From positions 62,001 through 126,000 of the forward strand of contig NZ_JAMTCK010000019.1 of NCBI RefSeq assembly GCF_024171785.1: a stretch of DNA of 64,000 nucleotides, given 5' to 3'. Below the pieces are notes generated by a model, which did no database searches, had not been told where the DNA came from, and saw only the letters and a list, made by a program, of their open reading frames with translations. Positions within the stretch are counted from its first letter, which is position 1. Every line of letters begins with the position of its first letter. The stretch is from Goodfellowiella coeruleoviolacea. GTDB lineage: Bacteria; Actinomycetota; Actinomycetes; Mycobacteriales; Pseudonocardiaceae. A program made the translations under genes and the position numbers. Below, one piece after another: positions 33,760 to 42,132 of the stretch.

Positions 33760-33795
33760 TCAGGCGCGCCCAGCCACCCGGGTGGGCGCGCCTGA
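33760..33795 (+). terminator. hairpin terminator after the phospholipase gene
   Basis: TCAGGCGCGCCCA (33760-33772) pairs perfectly with TGGGCGCGCCTGA (33783-33795), a 13-bp stem with a 10-nt loop. It separates the phospholipase from the next plus-strand gene. Confidence 0.75.
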
Positions 33796-33861
33796 TCCGT
33801 TGACCCTGATCCGCCGACTTCCGCGGTGGCGGCGGGAACAGCACGAGGAGCACTGGGGACC

Positions 33862-34584
33862 GTGGTACGCGCTCGACCGGACCGGCGGCGTTGGAGTGCG
33901 GGTGTGGCCGTGGTGCTGGTGGCCCTGGCGGCCGGTCTGGTGTCCCGGGCGGACACCACCCACCACGCCGTGGCCGACCAGCAGCACGTGGCCGACGGGA
34001 GCGCACCGACCACCCCGGCCGGTGCCAGGCCGGCGGACGTGCCCGAGTGCGCGGCCGGCTGCGACACCGCGTTCACCCTCGCCCTGCCGGGCGACGCCGT
34101 GCTCGCCGGGCTGCAGACCACGCCCGTGGCCAGTCCGCCCGTGGCGCTGCTCGGCTACTGGGTGGCCGGGAGGCTGCGCGCGTCCACCACGGTCAGCGGC
34201 CAGGACGGGCTGCCCTACGAGCAGGTGATCAGCGGGTCCTGCGCCCCGGACGGGGACAGCCAGCGGTGCGTGGTCTCGTTCGCCTTCGCCATGCAGGGGC
34301 GCGCCGTGGCGGCGCTGCGGGTGCACCCGGACCACGGCATCACGCCGACGGACACCGTCGAGGGCGAGGCCATCGACCCGGTGCTGGTCGACCTGGACGG
34401 CAACGGCCGCGCCGACGCGGTGCTGCGCCGCAGCACCTACGAGCCGGACTTCGCCACCGGCCCGCAGTACTGGGAGACGTGGGTGGAGGCCGACGGCGTG
34501 TTCACCCACACCGGCTGCACCGAGCCGGTCGCCGGCGACCAGCCGGTCCCCACCCACCCGGCCACCGGCCCCTGCCGCCCCTGA
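33862..34584 (+). CDS. membrane-anchored hypothetical protein with a DxDxNxxxD site
   Basis: A protein of about 240 aa not assigned to a family. A basic N-terminus and one hydrophobic helix (WSAGVAVVLVALAAGLVS) suggest a signal anchor. The exported part has six cysteines and the calcium-site-like VDLDGNGRADAVLRR, as in FG-GAP or dockerin loops. Start choice is uncertain: the GTG at 33862 has GAGGAG upstream with long spacing, and an in-frame GTG exists at 33826. It follows the terminator of the phospholipase gene and ends just before the second 58-bp repeat. Confidence 0.7.
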   Translation: MVRARPDRRRWSAGVAVVLVALAAGLVSRADTTHHAVADQQHVADGSAPTTPAGARPADVPECAAGCDTAFTLALPGDAVLAGLQTTPVASPPVALLGYWVAGRLRASTTVSGQDGLPYEQVISGSCAPDGDSQRCVVSFAFAMQGRAVAALRVHPDHGITPTDTVEGEAIDPVLVDLDGNGRADAVLRRSTYEPDFATGPQYWETWVEADGVFTHTGCTEPVAGDQPVPTHPATGPCRP

Positions 34585-34594
34585 TCACCCTCCG

Positions 34595-34652
34595 CGCGAG
34601 TTGACTGGGCAAACCCCGCGAGTCGACATTTCGCGCAGGGCCATGTGGGTGA
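34595..34652 (+). repeat. 58-bp dispersed intergenic repeat, copy 2
   Basis: This stretch matches the reverse complement of 5038-5095 at 50 of 58 positions without gaps. It begins 11 bp after the stop of the anchored hypothetical gene, just as copy 1 begins 14 bp after the PBP stop. In both cases the copy reads in the direction of the preceding gene. Confidence 0.8.
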
Positions 34653-34696
34653 CCCGGCCGCCCCACCCCGCTCTCCCACGCCCGCCGCGCCGGTTC

Positions 34697-34714
34697 TTGA
34701 CCGATCGTTAAACA
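34697..34714 (+). promoter_or_regulatory. TetR operator and promoter of the tetR gene
   Basis: TTGACCGATCGTTAAACA contains a partly symmetric CGATCG centre. Its first six bases are a consensus -35; after 17 nt CAGGCT (34720-34725) is a -10, and the ATG follows 6 nt later, so the transcript is leaderless. A closely similar word occurs before the dehydrogenase gene. Confidence 0.7.
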
Positions 34715-34731
34715 ACTGACAGGCTGTCCGC

Positions 34732-35310
34732 ATGGCCCGCCCGAAGAAGTTCGACCCCGAGCACGTCGTGGACGCGGCGATGGCGGCCTTCTGGGCCAAG
34801 GGCTACGCCGCCACCAGCGCCGAGGACCTGGTCGAGCGCACCGGCCTGGGCCGGGGCAGCCTGTACCACGCGTTCACCAGCAAGCGCGCGCTGTTCCAGG
34901 AGACCCTGCGCCGCTACGACACGCACTGGACCGCGCGCCGGGTGGAGATCCTGGAGGGGCCGGGCAGCGCCCCGGAGCGCATCCGCGCGCTGCTGATGAG
35001 CGTGGTCGAGGAGGAGACGGCCGAGCGGCCGGCGCACCGCGGCTGCCTGGCGGTGAACGCGGCCATCGAGTTGGCCGGCCGCGACCCGGACGCCACCGAC
35101 CAGGTCAGGCGGGTCTTCCAGCGCGTGGAGGACGCGCTGTGCGCGGCGATCCAGCGGGGGCAGCGGGACGGCGAGATCGCGGCCGACCGGGACGCCCGCG
35201 CGCTGGCCCAGTTCACCCTCAACTCGATGTACGGGCTGCGGGTGCTGGGCAAGACAGCGGACCGGCGGACGCTGACCGGCATCGTCGACTCGGTGCTGCG
35301 CGCGCTCTGA
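34732..35310 (+). CDS. TetR/AcrR-family repressor
   Basis: A 192-aa regulator. The N-terminal HTH is FDPEHVVDAAMAAFWAKGYAATSAEDLVERTGLGRGSLYHAFTSKRALFQ. The C-terminal domain carries the AEERP-like ETAERPAHRGCLAVNAAIELA with a cysteine, as in NemR/ComR-type members. It stands before a dehydrogenase gene in the same direction, and matching operator-like sequences precede both, so the pair is probably an electrophile- or metabolite-responsive unit. The ligand is unknown. Confidence 0.88.
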   Translation: MARPKKFDPEHVVDAAMAAFWAKGYAATSAEDLVERTGLGRGSLYHAFTSKRALFQETLRRYDTHWTARRVEILEGPGSAPERIRALLMSVVEEETAERPAHRGCLAVNAAIELAGRDPDATDQVRRVFQRVEDALCAAIQRGQRDGEIAADRDARALAQFTLNSMYGLRVLGKTADRRTLTGIVDSVLRAL

Positions 35311-35347
35311 ACACCCCGAGCACCGGGGCGCTTTCCGCCGCCCTGGT

Positions 35348-35365
35348 TTTGTAATGAACAGTCAA
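35348..35365 (-). promoter_or_regulatory. second TetR operator, before the dehydrogenase gene
   Basis: The minus strand reads TTGACTGTTCATTACAAA, identical to the tetR-upstream word (34697-34714) at 13 of 18 positions. On the plus strand it includes TAATGA (35352-35357), a possible -10, so binding would block the dehydrogenase promoter. Confidence 0.65.
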
Positions 35366-35393
35366 TTTGAGGGACGAGAAAGGACCACCCGCC

Positions 35394-36278
35394 ATGACCA
35401 CGGGAGCACCCGCCAACACGAGGATCGCGGTGCTGGGCACCGGCATCATCGGCGCCGCCCTGACCCGCAACCTGCTCGGCAACGGCTTTGCCGTGCACGC
35501 CTGGAACCGCACCCGCGCCAAGGCCGAGGCACTGGCCGAGGCCGGCGCCCGGGTCGCGGCCAGCCCGGCCGAGGCCGTGCGCGACGCGGAGGTGGTCATC
35601 ACCGCGCTCACCGACGGCCCGAGCGTGCTCGCGGCCATGCGCGCGGCCGCGCCCGGCCTGCGCGCCGGCACGGTGTGGGTGCAGACCAGCACGGTCGGCG
35701 ACGACATCAGCGACCTGGTCGCCCTCGCCCGCGAGCACCGCCTGTCCTTTGTGGACGCCCCGGTGCAGGGCACCAGGCAGCCGGCCGAGCAGGGGCAGCT
35801 GGTGGTGCTGGCCTCCGCCGCGCCCGAGGTGCGGGACACCGTGCGGCCCGTCTTCGACGCGATCGGCAAGCGCACGCTGTGGGTGAGCGAGGACGGCGAG
35901 TCGGGCGCGTCCAGCCGGCTCAAGCTGGTCCTGAACACCTGGGTGATCGCGATGACCCACGGCGTCGGCGAGACCCTGGCCCTGGCCAGGGGGCTGGACG
36001 TGGACCCGGGGCACGTGCTCGACGTCATCACCGGCGGCCCCATGGACAACGCCTACTTCCAGGGCAAGTCCGCCGCCATCCTCTCCGGCGACTACACCCC
36101 CAGCTTCACCGTGGACAACGCGGAGAAGGACGCCCGCCTGGTGCTGGCCGCGGCAGCGCGGGCGAACGTGCGGATGGACCTGGTGCAGGCCGGCCAGCAG
36201 CGCTTCCGCCGGGCCGCCGAGCAGGGCCACGGCGACGAGGACATGGCCGCCGGCTACTTCGCCAGCTTCGCCAGCTGA
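35394..36278 (+). CDS. NAD(P)-dependent beta-hydroxyacid dehydrogenase family protein
   Basis: A 294-aa oxidoreductase of the 6-phosphogluconate/3-hydroxyisobutyrate dehydrogenase superfamily. The N-terminal Rossmann fold has IAVLGTGIIGAALTRNLL, and NRT after strand 2 suggests NADP preference. The substrate loop is FVDAPVQGTRQPAEQGQLVVL and the catalytic lysine is in SRLKLVLNTW. Imine reductases and glyoxylate-type enzymes share this fold, so the substrate is open. The ATG follows AAAGGA. It is probably repressed by the adjacent TetR protein. Confidence 0.85.
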   Translation: MTTGAPANTRIAVLGTGIIGAALTRNLLGNGFAVHAWNRTRAKAEALAEAGARVAASPAEAVRDAEVVITALTDGPSVLAAMRAAAPGLRAGTVWVQTSTVGDDISDLVALAREHRLSFVDAPVQGTRQPAEQGQLVVLASAAPEVRDTVRPVFDAIGKRTLWVSEDGESGASSRLKLVLNTWVIAMTHGVGETLALARGLDVDPGHVLDVITGGPMDNAYFQGKSAAILSGDYTPSFTVDNAEKDARLVLAAAARANVRMDLVQAGQQRFRRAAEQGHGDEDMAAGYFASFAS

Positions 36279-36300
36279 CCGTCCACGGTGGACCGTGACC

Positions 36301-36332
36301 GGACCGCGACCGCGCGGCCCGGTCGCGGGTCC
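36301..36332. terminator. bidirectional hairpin between dehydrogenase and ftsK
   Basis: GGACCGCGACCG (36301-36312) pairs with CGGTCGCGGGTCC (36320-36332) with one bulged G and a 7-nt loop. It lies between two convergent stops. Confidence 0.7.
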
Positions 36333-36345
36333 GGGTCCGATCGCG

Positions 36346-39054
36346 CTAGTCCTCGGTGGCGTCCCCACCCGGGCCGCCGCCGCGGATGGTCCACAGCACC
36401 GACTCCAGCTCCTCCGGCTTGACCAGCACGTCCCTGGCCTTGGAGCCCTCGGACGGGCCCACCACGCCCCTGGTCTCCAGCAGGTCCATCAGCCGGCCGG
36501 CCTTGGCGAAGCCGACCCGCAGCTTGCGCTGCAGCATCGAGGTGGAGCCGAACTGGCTGGTCACGATCAGCTCGGCGGCCTGGATCAGCAGGTCGAGGTC
36601 GTCACCGATGTCCGGGTCGATGTCCTTCTTCTCGCCGGCCTTGGCCGCGGTGACGCCCTCGGTGTACTCGGGCTGGGCCTGGTTCTTGGTGAAGTTGACG
36701 ATGTCGGCGATCTCCTCGTCGCCGACGAAGGCGCCCTGCACGCGCAGCGGCTTGCCCGCGCCCATCGGCAGGTACAGGCCGTCGCCCATGCCGATCAGCT
36801 TCTCCGCGCCGGGCTGGTCCAGGATCACCCGGGAGTCGGTCAGCGAGGACGTGGCGAAGGCCAGCCGGGACGGCACGTTGGTCTTGATCAGCCCGGTCAC
36901 CACGTCCACGCTGGGCCGCTGGGTGGCCAGCACCAGGTGGATGCCGGCCGCCCTGGCCTTCTGGGTGATCCGCACGATCGCGTCCTCGACGTCGCGCGGC
37001 GCGGTCATCATCAGGTCGGCCAGCTCGTCGACGATCGCCAGGATGTAGGGGTAGGGCCGGTAGACCCGCTCGCTGCCGGGCGGCGCGGTGATCTCGCCGG
37101 ACTTCACCTTGCGGTTGTAGTCGTCGATGTGGCGCACCCGGTTGGCCTGCATGTCCTGGTAGCGCTGCTCCATCTCCTCCACCAGCCAGGCCAGCGCCGC
37201 CGCGGCCTTCTTCGGCTGGGTGATGATGGGCGTGATCAGGTGCGGGATGCCCTCGTAGGGCGTCAGCTCGACCATCTTCGGGTCGATCAGGATCATCCTG
37301 CACTCGTCCGGGGTGGCCCTGGCCAGCAGCGACACCAGCATGGAGTTGACGAAGCTGGACTTGCCTGAGCCGGTGGAGCCGGCCACCAGCAGGTGCGGCA
37401 TCTTGGTCAGGTTCGCGGTGACGAAGTGCCCCTCGATGTCCTTGCCCAGGCCGATGACCATCGGGTGGCTGTCGCCCACCGCCTCGGCCGAGCGCAGCAC
37501 GTCGCCGAGGCGCACCATCTCGCGGTCGCTGTTGGGCACCTCGATGCCCACCGCGGACTTGCCCGGGATCGGGGCGAGCAGCCGCACGTTGTCGGTGGCC
37601 ACCGCGTAGGCGATGTTCTTGGTCAGCGCGGTGATCTTCTCGACCTTCACGCCCGGCCCGAGTTCCACCTCGTAGCGGGTCACTGTCGGACCCCGGGTGA
37701 AGCCGGTGACCTGCGCGTCGATGGAGAACTGCTCCAGCACGCCGGTGATCGCCTCGATCATGGCGTCGTTGGCGCGGCTGCGCGCCTTGGGCGGGTCGCC
37801 CTGCTTGAGCACGGTGGGCGGGGGCAGCTGGTAGTCGCCGTCCACCGACCGCGCCACCAGCGGCTGGGTCGGCTTGGCCGGCTTCTCCGCCGGTTCGGTG
37901 GCCCGCACCGCGGCGGCCCGGGCGGTCGGCACGGCCCTGGCGGCGGCCGGTGTGGCCGGTACGGCCGGCGCCGGTGCGCCCTGGCCGGCCTTGGTGGGCC
38001 GGGCCGGGGCGTCCGGGCCGTCCAGCGGCAGCTCGGGCTGGTCGTCGGTCCGGGCGGCGCTGGCCTGGCGGCGGCGGGAGGGCCGGCGCAGCCGCACGGT
38101 CGACGCCGGCTCGTCGGTGTCGGTGTCGGCATCGGTGTCGGTGTCGGTGTCGTCCTCGGCGAACGCCTCGGCCGGCTCGTCCGCGTCCGCCCGGGACCCG
38201 CTGCCCAGGGTGCGCAACCGGTCGGGCACCTCGCGCACGGGCGTGCCGGTGAACACCAGCAGCCCGTAGACCACCAGCATGGCCAGCAGCGGCACGGCCA
38301 CCCACGGGGTCAGGCCCTGGGCGAGGAAGTCACCGGCCAGGAAGCCCACGGCGCCGCCGGCGTGCATGCGCTCGGCGTTGTCCACGGGCAGGCCGGCGAA
38401 CAGGTGCAGCGCGCCGAGGACGCCCAACACCATGAGCAGGCCGCCGACCGCGAACCGGGGCCGGGCCGCCGGGTTGGGCTCGCGGCGCATCAGCACCACG
38501 CCGATGGTGAACAGCACGACGGGCAGGGCCACGGCGGTCGACCCGATGGTGGACCGCACCGCCACCTCGACCCAGCCGCCCACCGGGCCGCCGGCCCGCC
38601 ACCACACCCCGGCGGCGGTGACCAGGGCCAGGGCGAGCAGCACCAGGCCCACGCCGTCGCGGCGGTGCGCCGGGTCCAGTTCCTTGGTCCGGCCCACGGT
38701 TCTGGCCATGCCGCCGACGCCCCTGGCCAGCATCCGCCACACCGAGGCCACGCCCTGGCCGGACGAGCGCGCGGACTTGGCCGGCGTCCGCTTGGCCGGG
38801 CCGCGCTTGGCCACCGGCTTACCCGTCCGACCCGACCGGCCAGCGCCGGAGGAGGGTTTCCTGCCGCCGCTCGCGGTCTTGCCGGCGCCGGACTTGCCCG
38901 CACTGGACTTGCCCGTGCCGGAGGAACGCCTGGCGCCGGTCGTGGACGCGCCCCCGCGTGCGGCGCCGGCCCGCGACGCGGTTCCGCCCGGTGTGCTCGC
39001 CCCGCTCTTGCCGCCCGTCGTACCCTTGCGTGTAGTCCCCGTCCGGCTGGCCAT
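36346..39054 (-). CDS. ftsK: FtsK/SpoIIIE DNA translocase
   Basis: A 902-aa septal DNA pump. A very basic, Ser/Thr/Gly-rich start (to about 110) is followed by four or five membrane helices (about 130-290). Next comes an acidic and Pro/Ala-rich linker with a Asp-Thr repeat (DDTDTDTDADTDTDE), then the motor. Walker A is VAGSTGSGKSSFVNSML and Walker B LAIVDELADLMM. The C-terminal gamma domain holds STSMLQRKLRVGFAKAGRLMDLLE. I chose the ATG at 39054: TACGGT (39062-39067) lies 7 nt before it, giving a leaderless start. An in-frame ATG at 39090 is the alternative. Confidence 0.94.
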   Translation of the reverse strand: MASRTGTTRKGTTGGKSGASTPGGTASRAGAARGGASTTGARRSSGTGKSSAGKSGAGKTASGGRKPSSGAGRSGRTGKPVAKRGPAKRTPAKSARSSGQGVASVWRMLARGVGGMARTVGRTKELDPAHRRDGVGLVLLALALVTAAGVWWRAGGPVGGWVEVAVRSTIGSTAVALPVVLFTIGVVLMRREPNPAARPRFAVGGLLMVLGVLGALHLFAGLPVDNAERMHAGGAVGFLAGDFLAQGLTPWVAVPLLAMLVVYGLLVFTGTPVREVPDRLRTLGSGSRADADEPAEAFAEDDTDTDTDADTDTDEPASTVRLRRPSRRRQASAARTDDQPELPLDGPDAPARPTKAGQGAPAPAVPATPAAARAVPTARAAAVRATEPAEKPAKPTQPLVARSVDGDYQLPPPTVLKQGDPPKARSRANDAMIEAITGVLEQFSIDAQVTGFTRGPTVTRYEVELGPGVKVEKITALTKNIAYAVATDNVRLLAPIPGKSAVGIEVPNSDREMVRLGDVLRSAEAVGDSHPMVIGLGKDIEGHFVTANLTKMPHLLVAGSTGSGKSSFVNSMLVSLLARATPDECRMILIDPKMVELTPYEGIPHLITPIITQPKKAAAALAWLVEEMEQRYQDMQANRVRHIDDYNRKVKSGEITAPPGSERVYRPYPYILAIVDELADLMMTAPRDVEDAIVRITQKARAAGIHLVLATQRPSVDVVTGLIKTNVPSRLAFATSSLTDSRVILDQPGAEKLIGMGDGLYLPMGAGKPLRVQGAFVGDEEIADIVNFTKNQAQPEYTEGVTAAKAGEKKDIDPDIGDDLDLLIQAAELIVTSQFGSTSMLQRKLRVGFAKAGRLMDLLETRGVVGPSEGSKARDVLVKPEELESVLWTIRGGGPGGDATED
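38114..38152. repeat. hexanucleotide repeat in the ftsK linker
   Basis: About six copies of tcggtg with one variant (tcggca) encode the alternating Asp-Thr tract of the FtsK linker on the minus strand. Such tracts expand and contract easily. Confidence 0.85.
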
Positions 39055-39181
39055 GTCGCTTACCGTAGTCCGGCTGTTGAATGGCCACATCAGTCACACC
39101 AGTCACCCGGATCACGGACAGACAACCGAGTGCTGCCGTTCGCTGTCCGACGGACGTCGTCTCATGCCATGCTGCTGCCTC

Positions 39182-40015
39182 ATGGTCGCCTCGAAACCTG
39201 ATGTCAGCGAGCCGACACGCCGTGCGCGCCCCCGTTCGTCGGCGTCCGCCCTGTGGCAGACGCTGATGACCGTCGACCGGGGGCTCGTCGGGCTCACCGG
39301 ACGCCTCCGGGTCACCGGCGGCATCCCGGCGGCCCTGCGCGGCCGACCGGTGCTGCTCGCCGCCAACCACATCGGTGTGTTCGACTCGTTCGTGCTGGTC
39401 GCCGCCTGCCGGCGGCTGGGCATCGCACCGCGCTTCCTGATCGCGGGCGGCATGATGGACGCGCCCGTGATGGGGCCGGTGCTCAGCGCCTGCGGTCACC
39501 TGCGGGTGGACCGGGGCAAGAGCCACGTCACCGAGGCGTTCGGCAACGCCGTGCGGGCGCTGCGCGAGTCCGGGGTGCCGGTGCTGGTGTACCCGGAGGG
39601 CCGGATCAGCCACGACCCCGGGCTGTGGCCGGAGCGCGGCAAGACCGGTGTGGCCAGGATGGCGCTGGCCGCGGGCGTGCCGGTGATCCCGATCAGCCAG
39701 TGGGGTGCGCACGAGGCCGCCTACTGGGGCTGCGACACGGTGCGCGGCTGGTCGGACTTCACCCCCATCGCCGCGTCCTGGCTGCGGGCCGTGCGCGACC
39801 GGCCGACCTTCCAGGTGCGCTTCGGCGCGCCGGTGGACCTGTCCGGGCTGTCCGCCGGCACACCGGGGGACGCGGTGCGCGCGCACCGGCGGATCATGCA
39901 CGCGATCACCGACGGCCTGGTGCCGTTGCGCCGCGCCGAACCCGACCGGCCGAAGTTCCACGACCCGACCCGCCCCACCGACGGCCACAGCCCGTGGCGG
40001 CCGGGGGCGGTCTGA
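39182..40015 (+). CDS. 1-acyl-glycerol-3-phosphate acyltransferase-like (PlsC family)
   Basis: A 277-aa acyltransferase. The catalytic NHx4D is NHIGVFDSF (about 62-70), the glycerol-phosphate-binding motif is VYPEGRISHD, and later PVIPISQWGAHEA fits motif IV. It probably acylates lysophosphatidic acid or a related lipid acceptor at the membrane. No ribosome binding site is visible; CATGCT at 39168-39173 lies 8 nt before the chosen ATG. An in-frame ATG six codons upstream is an alternative. Divergent from ftsK. Confidence 0.87.
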   Translation: MVASKPDVSEPTRRARPRSSASALWQTLMTVDRGLVGLTGRLRVTGGIPAALRGRPVLLAANHIGVFDSFVLVAACRRLGIAPRFLIAGGMMDAPVMGPVLSACGHLRVDRGKSHVTEAFGNAVRALRESGVPVLVYPEGRISHDPGLWPERGKTGVARMALAAGVPVIPISQWGAHEAAYWGCDTVRGWSDFTPIAASWLRAVRDRPTFQVRFGAPVDLSGLSAGTPGDAVRAHRRIMHAITDGLVPLRRAEPDRPKFHDPTRPTDGHSPWRPGAV

Positions 40016-40075
40016 TCCGGTGAGCACCGCCTGATCGAGCGCGCTCGACCGGGTGGTGCGGCATACTGGCCGCTC

Positions 40076-41059
40076 GTGTCCAGGGATGTGTCCACCGACC
40101 CGCTGGTGCGCCCGGGGTGGGGAACGGCGCTGATGGTGCTGTCCTCGGTCTGCTTCGGCAGTTCCGGGCTGTTCGCCAGCGCGGTGATGGCCACCGGGTG
40201 GTCGGCGCCGCAGGTCACCGCGGTGCGGATCTGGCTGGCCGCCCTGGTGTTGGTGCTGGTCGTGGGCGTCTTCCGGCGGGCGGGCCTGCGGGTGGCGCGG
40301 TCGGAGTGGCCACTGCTGGCCGGCTACGCCCTGCTCGGTGTGGTCGGCATCCAGCTGTGCTACTTCCTGGCCGTGTCCCGGCTGCCGGTGGGGATCGCCC
40401 TGCTGTTGGAGTACCTGTCCCCCGTGCTGGTGGCGCTGTGGGTGCGGTTCGTCCGGGGCACCCGGCTGCCGGCGGCGGCGTGGCTGGGCACGGCGCTGGC
40501 GCTGACCGGGCTGGCCCTGGTCGCGCAGGTGTGGCAGGGCCTGCGGCTGGACCTGCTCGGCCTGCTGGCCGGGCTGGCCGCGGCGGTGTGCTCGGCCGGG
40601 TACTTCCTGCTCGGCGAACACGCGGTGAGCACCCGCGACCCGCTGGGCCCGGTCACCCTGGGCATGGCCGGCGGTGCCGTGCTGATGCTGCTGGTCTGCC
40701 CGCCGTGGCTGGTGCCAGGCCACACGCTCGGCGCGGCCACCACCTTCGGCGGCTGGCACCCGCCGGTGTGGTCGCTGCTGGTGGCGCTCGCCCTGCTCGG
40801 CACGGTCGCCGCCTACCTGATCGGGATGAGCGCGCTGCGCCACCTGCCGCCGTCGGTGGCCAGCGTGCTGGCGCTGATCGAACCGGTGCTCGCCGCGGCG
40901 GCGGCCTGGGCGCTGCTCGGGCAGTCGCTCACCGCCGCGCAACTGGTGGGCGGGGTGGTGTTGCTGGCCGGCGCGCTCATCGTGCGGCTGGCCGGCGGTC
41001 GCCCCCGCGTCGAGCCGGGCCCGCTGGCCGAGCCGGTCCCCACCACCGGGTCGGCCTGA
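40076..41059 (+). CDS. EamA/DMT-family transporter
   Basis: A 327-aa membrane protein with ten predicted helices in two EamA repeats. Marks are VLSSVCFGSSGLFASAVMATGWSAPQVTAVRIWLAALVLV in the first half and GTVAAYLIGMSALRHLPPSVASVLALIEPVLAAAAAWALLGQSL in the second. It probably exports a metabolite or amino acid; the substrate cannot be inferred. CATACT lies 8 nt before the GTG, suggesting another leaderless start. Confidence 0.87.
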   Translation: MSRDVSTDPLVRPGWGTALMVLSSVCFGSSGLFASAVMATGWSAPQVTAVRIWLAALVLVLVVGVFRRAGLRVARSEWPLLAGYALLGVVGIQLCYFLAVSRLPVGIALLLEYLSPVLVALWVRFVRGTRLPAAAWLGTALALTGLALVAQVWQGLRLDLLGLLAGLAAAVCSAGYFLLGEHAVSTRDPLGPVTLGMAGGAVLMLLVCPPWLVPGHTLGAATTFGGWHPPVWSLLVALALLGTVAAYLIGMSALRHLPPSVASVLALIEPVLAAAAAWALLGQSLTAAQLVGGVVLLAGALIVRLAGGRPRVEPGPLAEPVPTTGSA

Positions 41060-41132
41060 CCGCCACCGGATCCACCGACCGCGGCCCGGAATGCCGCCGC
41101 CGCGCGCGGTGCTGACACCTGACGTGAGCACC

Positions 41133-42065
41133 ATGCTGGAACGGCTGGAGCTGGAGTGCTTCCTGACCCTGGCCGAGGAGCTGCACTTCGGGCGCACCGC
41201 GGAGCGCCTGCACGTCACGCGGGCCCGGGTGAGCCAGGTCATCCGCGCCCTGGAACGGCGCATCGGCGCGCCACTGTTCGAGCGGACCAGCCGCTCCGTC
41301 CGCCTCACCCTGCTGGGCCGGCGGCTGCACGCGGAGCTGGAGCCGGCCTACCACCGCATCCTGCGGGGTGTCGCGAGCGCGCAGGCCGAGGCCCGCAAGG
41401 TGGAGGGCGTGCTGTCGGTCGGCTACCTGGGCACCGCGGCCGGGGAGTTCGTGATGGACGTGATCAGGGCGTTCACCCGCGGGCATCCGCGCACGGACGT
41501 GCGCATCCACGAGACGCAGATCAAGGACATGGTCGGGCCGCTGCGCACCGGCCAGGTGGATCTGCTGGTCACGCAGCTGCCGGTGCGGGAACCCGACCTG
41601 GTGTGCGGCCCGGTGGTGCTGCGCGTGCCGAGGATGCTGGCGGTGCCCGCCAACCACCCGCTGGCCCGACGGGACGCGGTGTCGCTGGAGGATCTGGCCC
41701 GCGACCAGGTCTTCGCCTGCTCCGGGGACGTTCCCGAGTACTGGCAGGAGCACCTGGCCCCGTCGCGCACTCCCGGCGGACAGCCGGTCCGGCGTGGCCG
41801 GATGGCCGGGACGCTCCAGGAGACCCTCACCCTGGTCGGCGCCGGGCACGGCATCTCCCCGGTGGGCGCCGACGTCTGCCGGTCCTACACCCCGCGCGGG
41901 GTGGTCTACGTGCCCTTCGCCGACGCCGAGCCGTTCGAGTACGGCCTGGTCTGGCGCGCCACCGGGGCCACGGCCCGGGTTCGGGCCTTCGCCGAGGTGG
42001 CCGTGGAACTCGCCGAGCGCGCGGACGCCGCTTCGGCGGCGTCCACCGTTGACCCGGATCGGTAA
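41133..42065 (+). CDS. LysR-family transcriptional regulator
   Basis: A protein of about 310 aa. The N-terminal HTH is ECFLTLAEELHFGRTAERLHVTRARVSQVIRALERRIGAPLFERTSRSVRLTLLG. The effector domain follows (VGYLGTAAGEFVMDVI...). I chose MLERLELECF as the start because LysR proteins begin there; GTG 41124 and ATG 41091 are in-frame alternatives. Unusually it lies in the same direction as its presumed target, the MFS gene, with a T-N11-A dyad overlapping its stop codon. Confidence 0.88.
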   Translation: MLERLELECFLTLAEELHFGRTAERLHVTRARVSQVIRALERRIGAPLFERTSRSVRLTLLGRRLHAELEPAYHRILRGVASAQAEARKVEGVLSVGYLGTAAGEFVMDVIRAFTRGHPRTDVRIHETQIKDMVGPLRTGQVDLLVTQLPVREPDLVCGPVVLRVPRMLAVPANHPLARRDAVSLEDLARDQVFACSGDVPEYWQEHLAPSRTPGGQPVRRGRMAGTLQETLTLVGAGHGISPVGADVCRSYTPRGVVYVPFADAEPFEYGLVWRATGATARVRAFAEVAVELAERADAASAASTVDPDR

Positions 42066-42077
42066 GCCTGGCTTACC
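42061..42077. promoter_or_regulatory. LysR-type operator before the MFS gene
   Basis: GGTAAGCCTGGCTTACC has two perfect 8-bp arms around one central base and contains TAAGCCTGGCTTA, an exact T-N11-A LysR box. It overlaps the LysR stop codon (42063-42065) and lies 56 bp before the MFS start. A TTGACC hexamer at 42049-42054 is next to it. Confidence 0.75.
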
Positions 42078-42132
42078 GACCGGTGCGCGGACCGGGGCTG
42101 ATCCAACGGGGCCGGGCCGCGAGCCTGGAAGC

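Noticed and set aside
33669-33803. Continuation of the phospholipase reading frame or a separate small gene over the 24-nt repeats
   Set aside because: The phospholipase ends with a normal stop at the usual family length, and no start codon with a binding site precedes the repeat frame.
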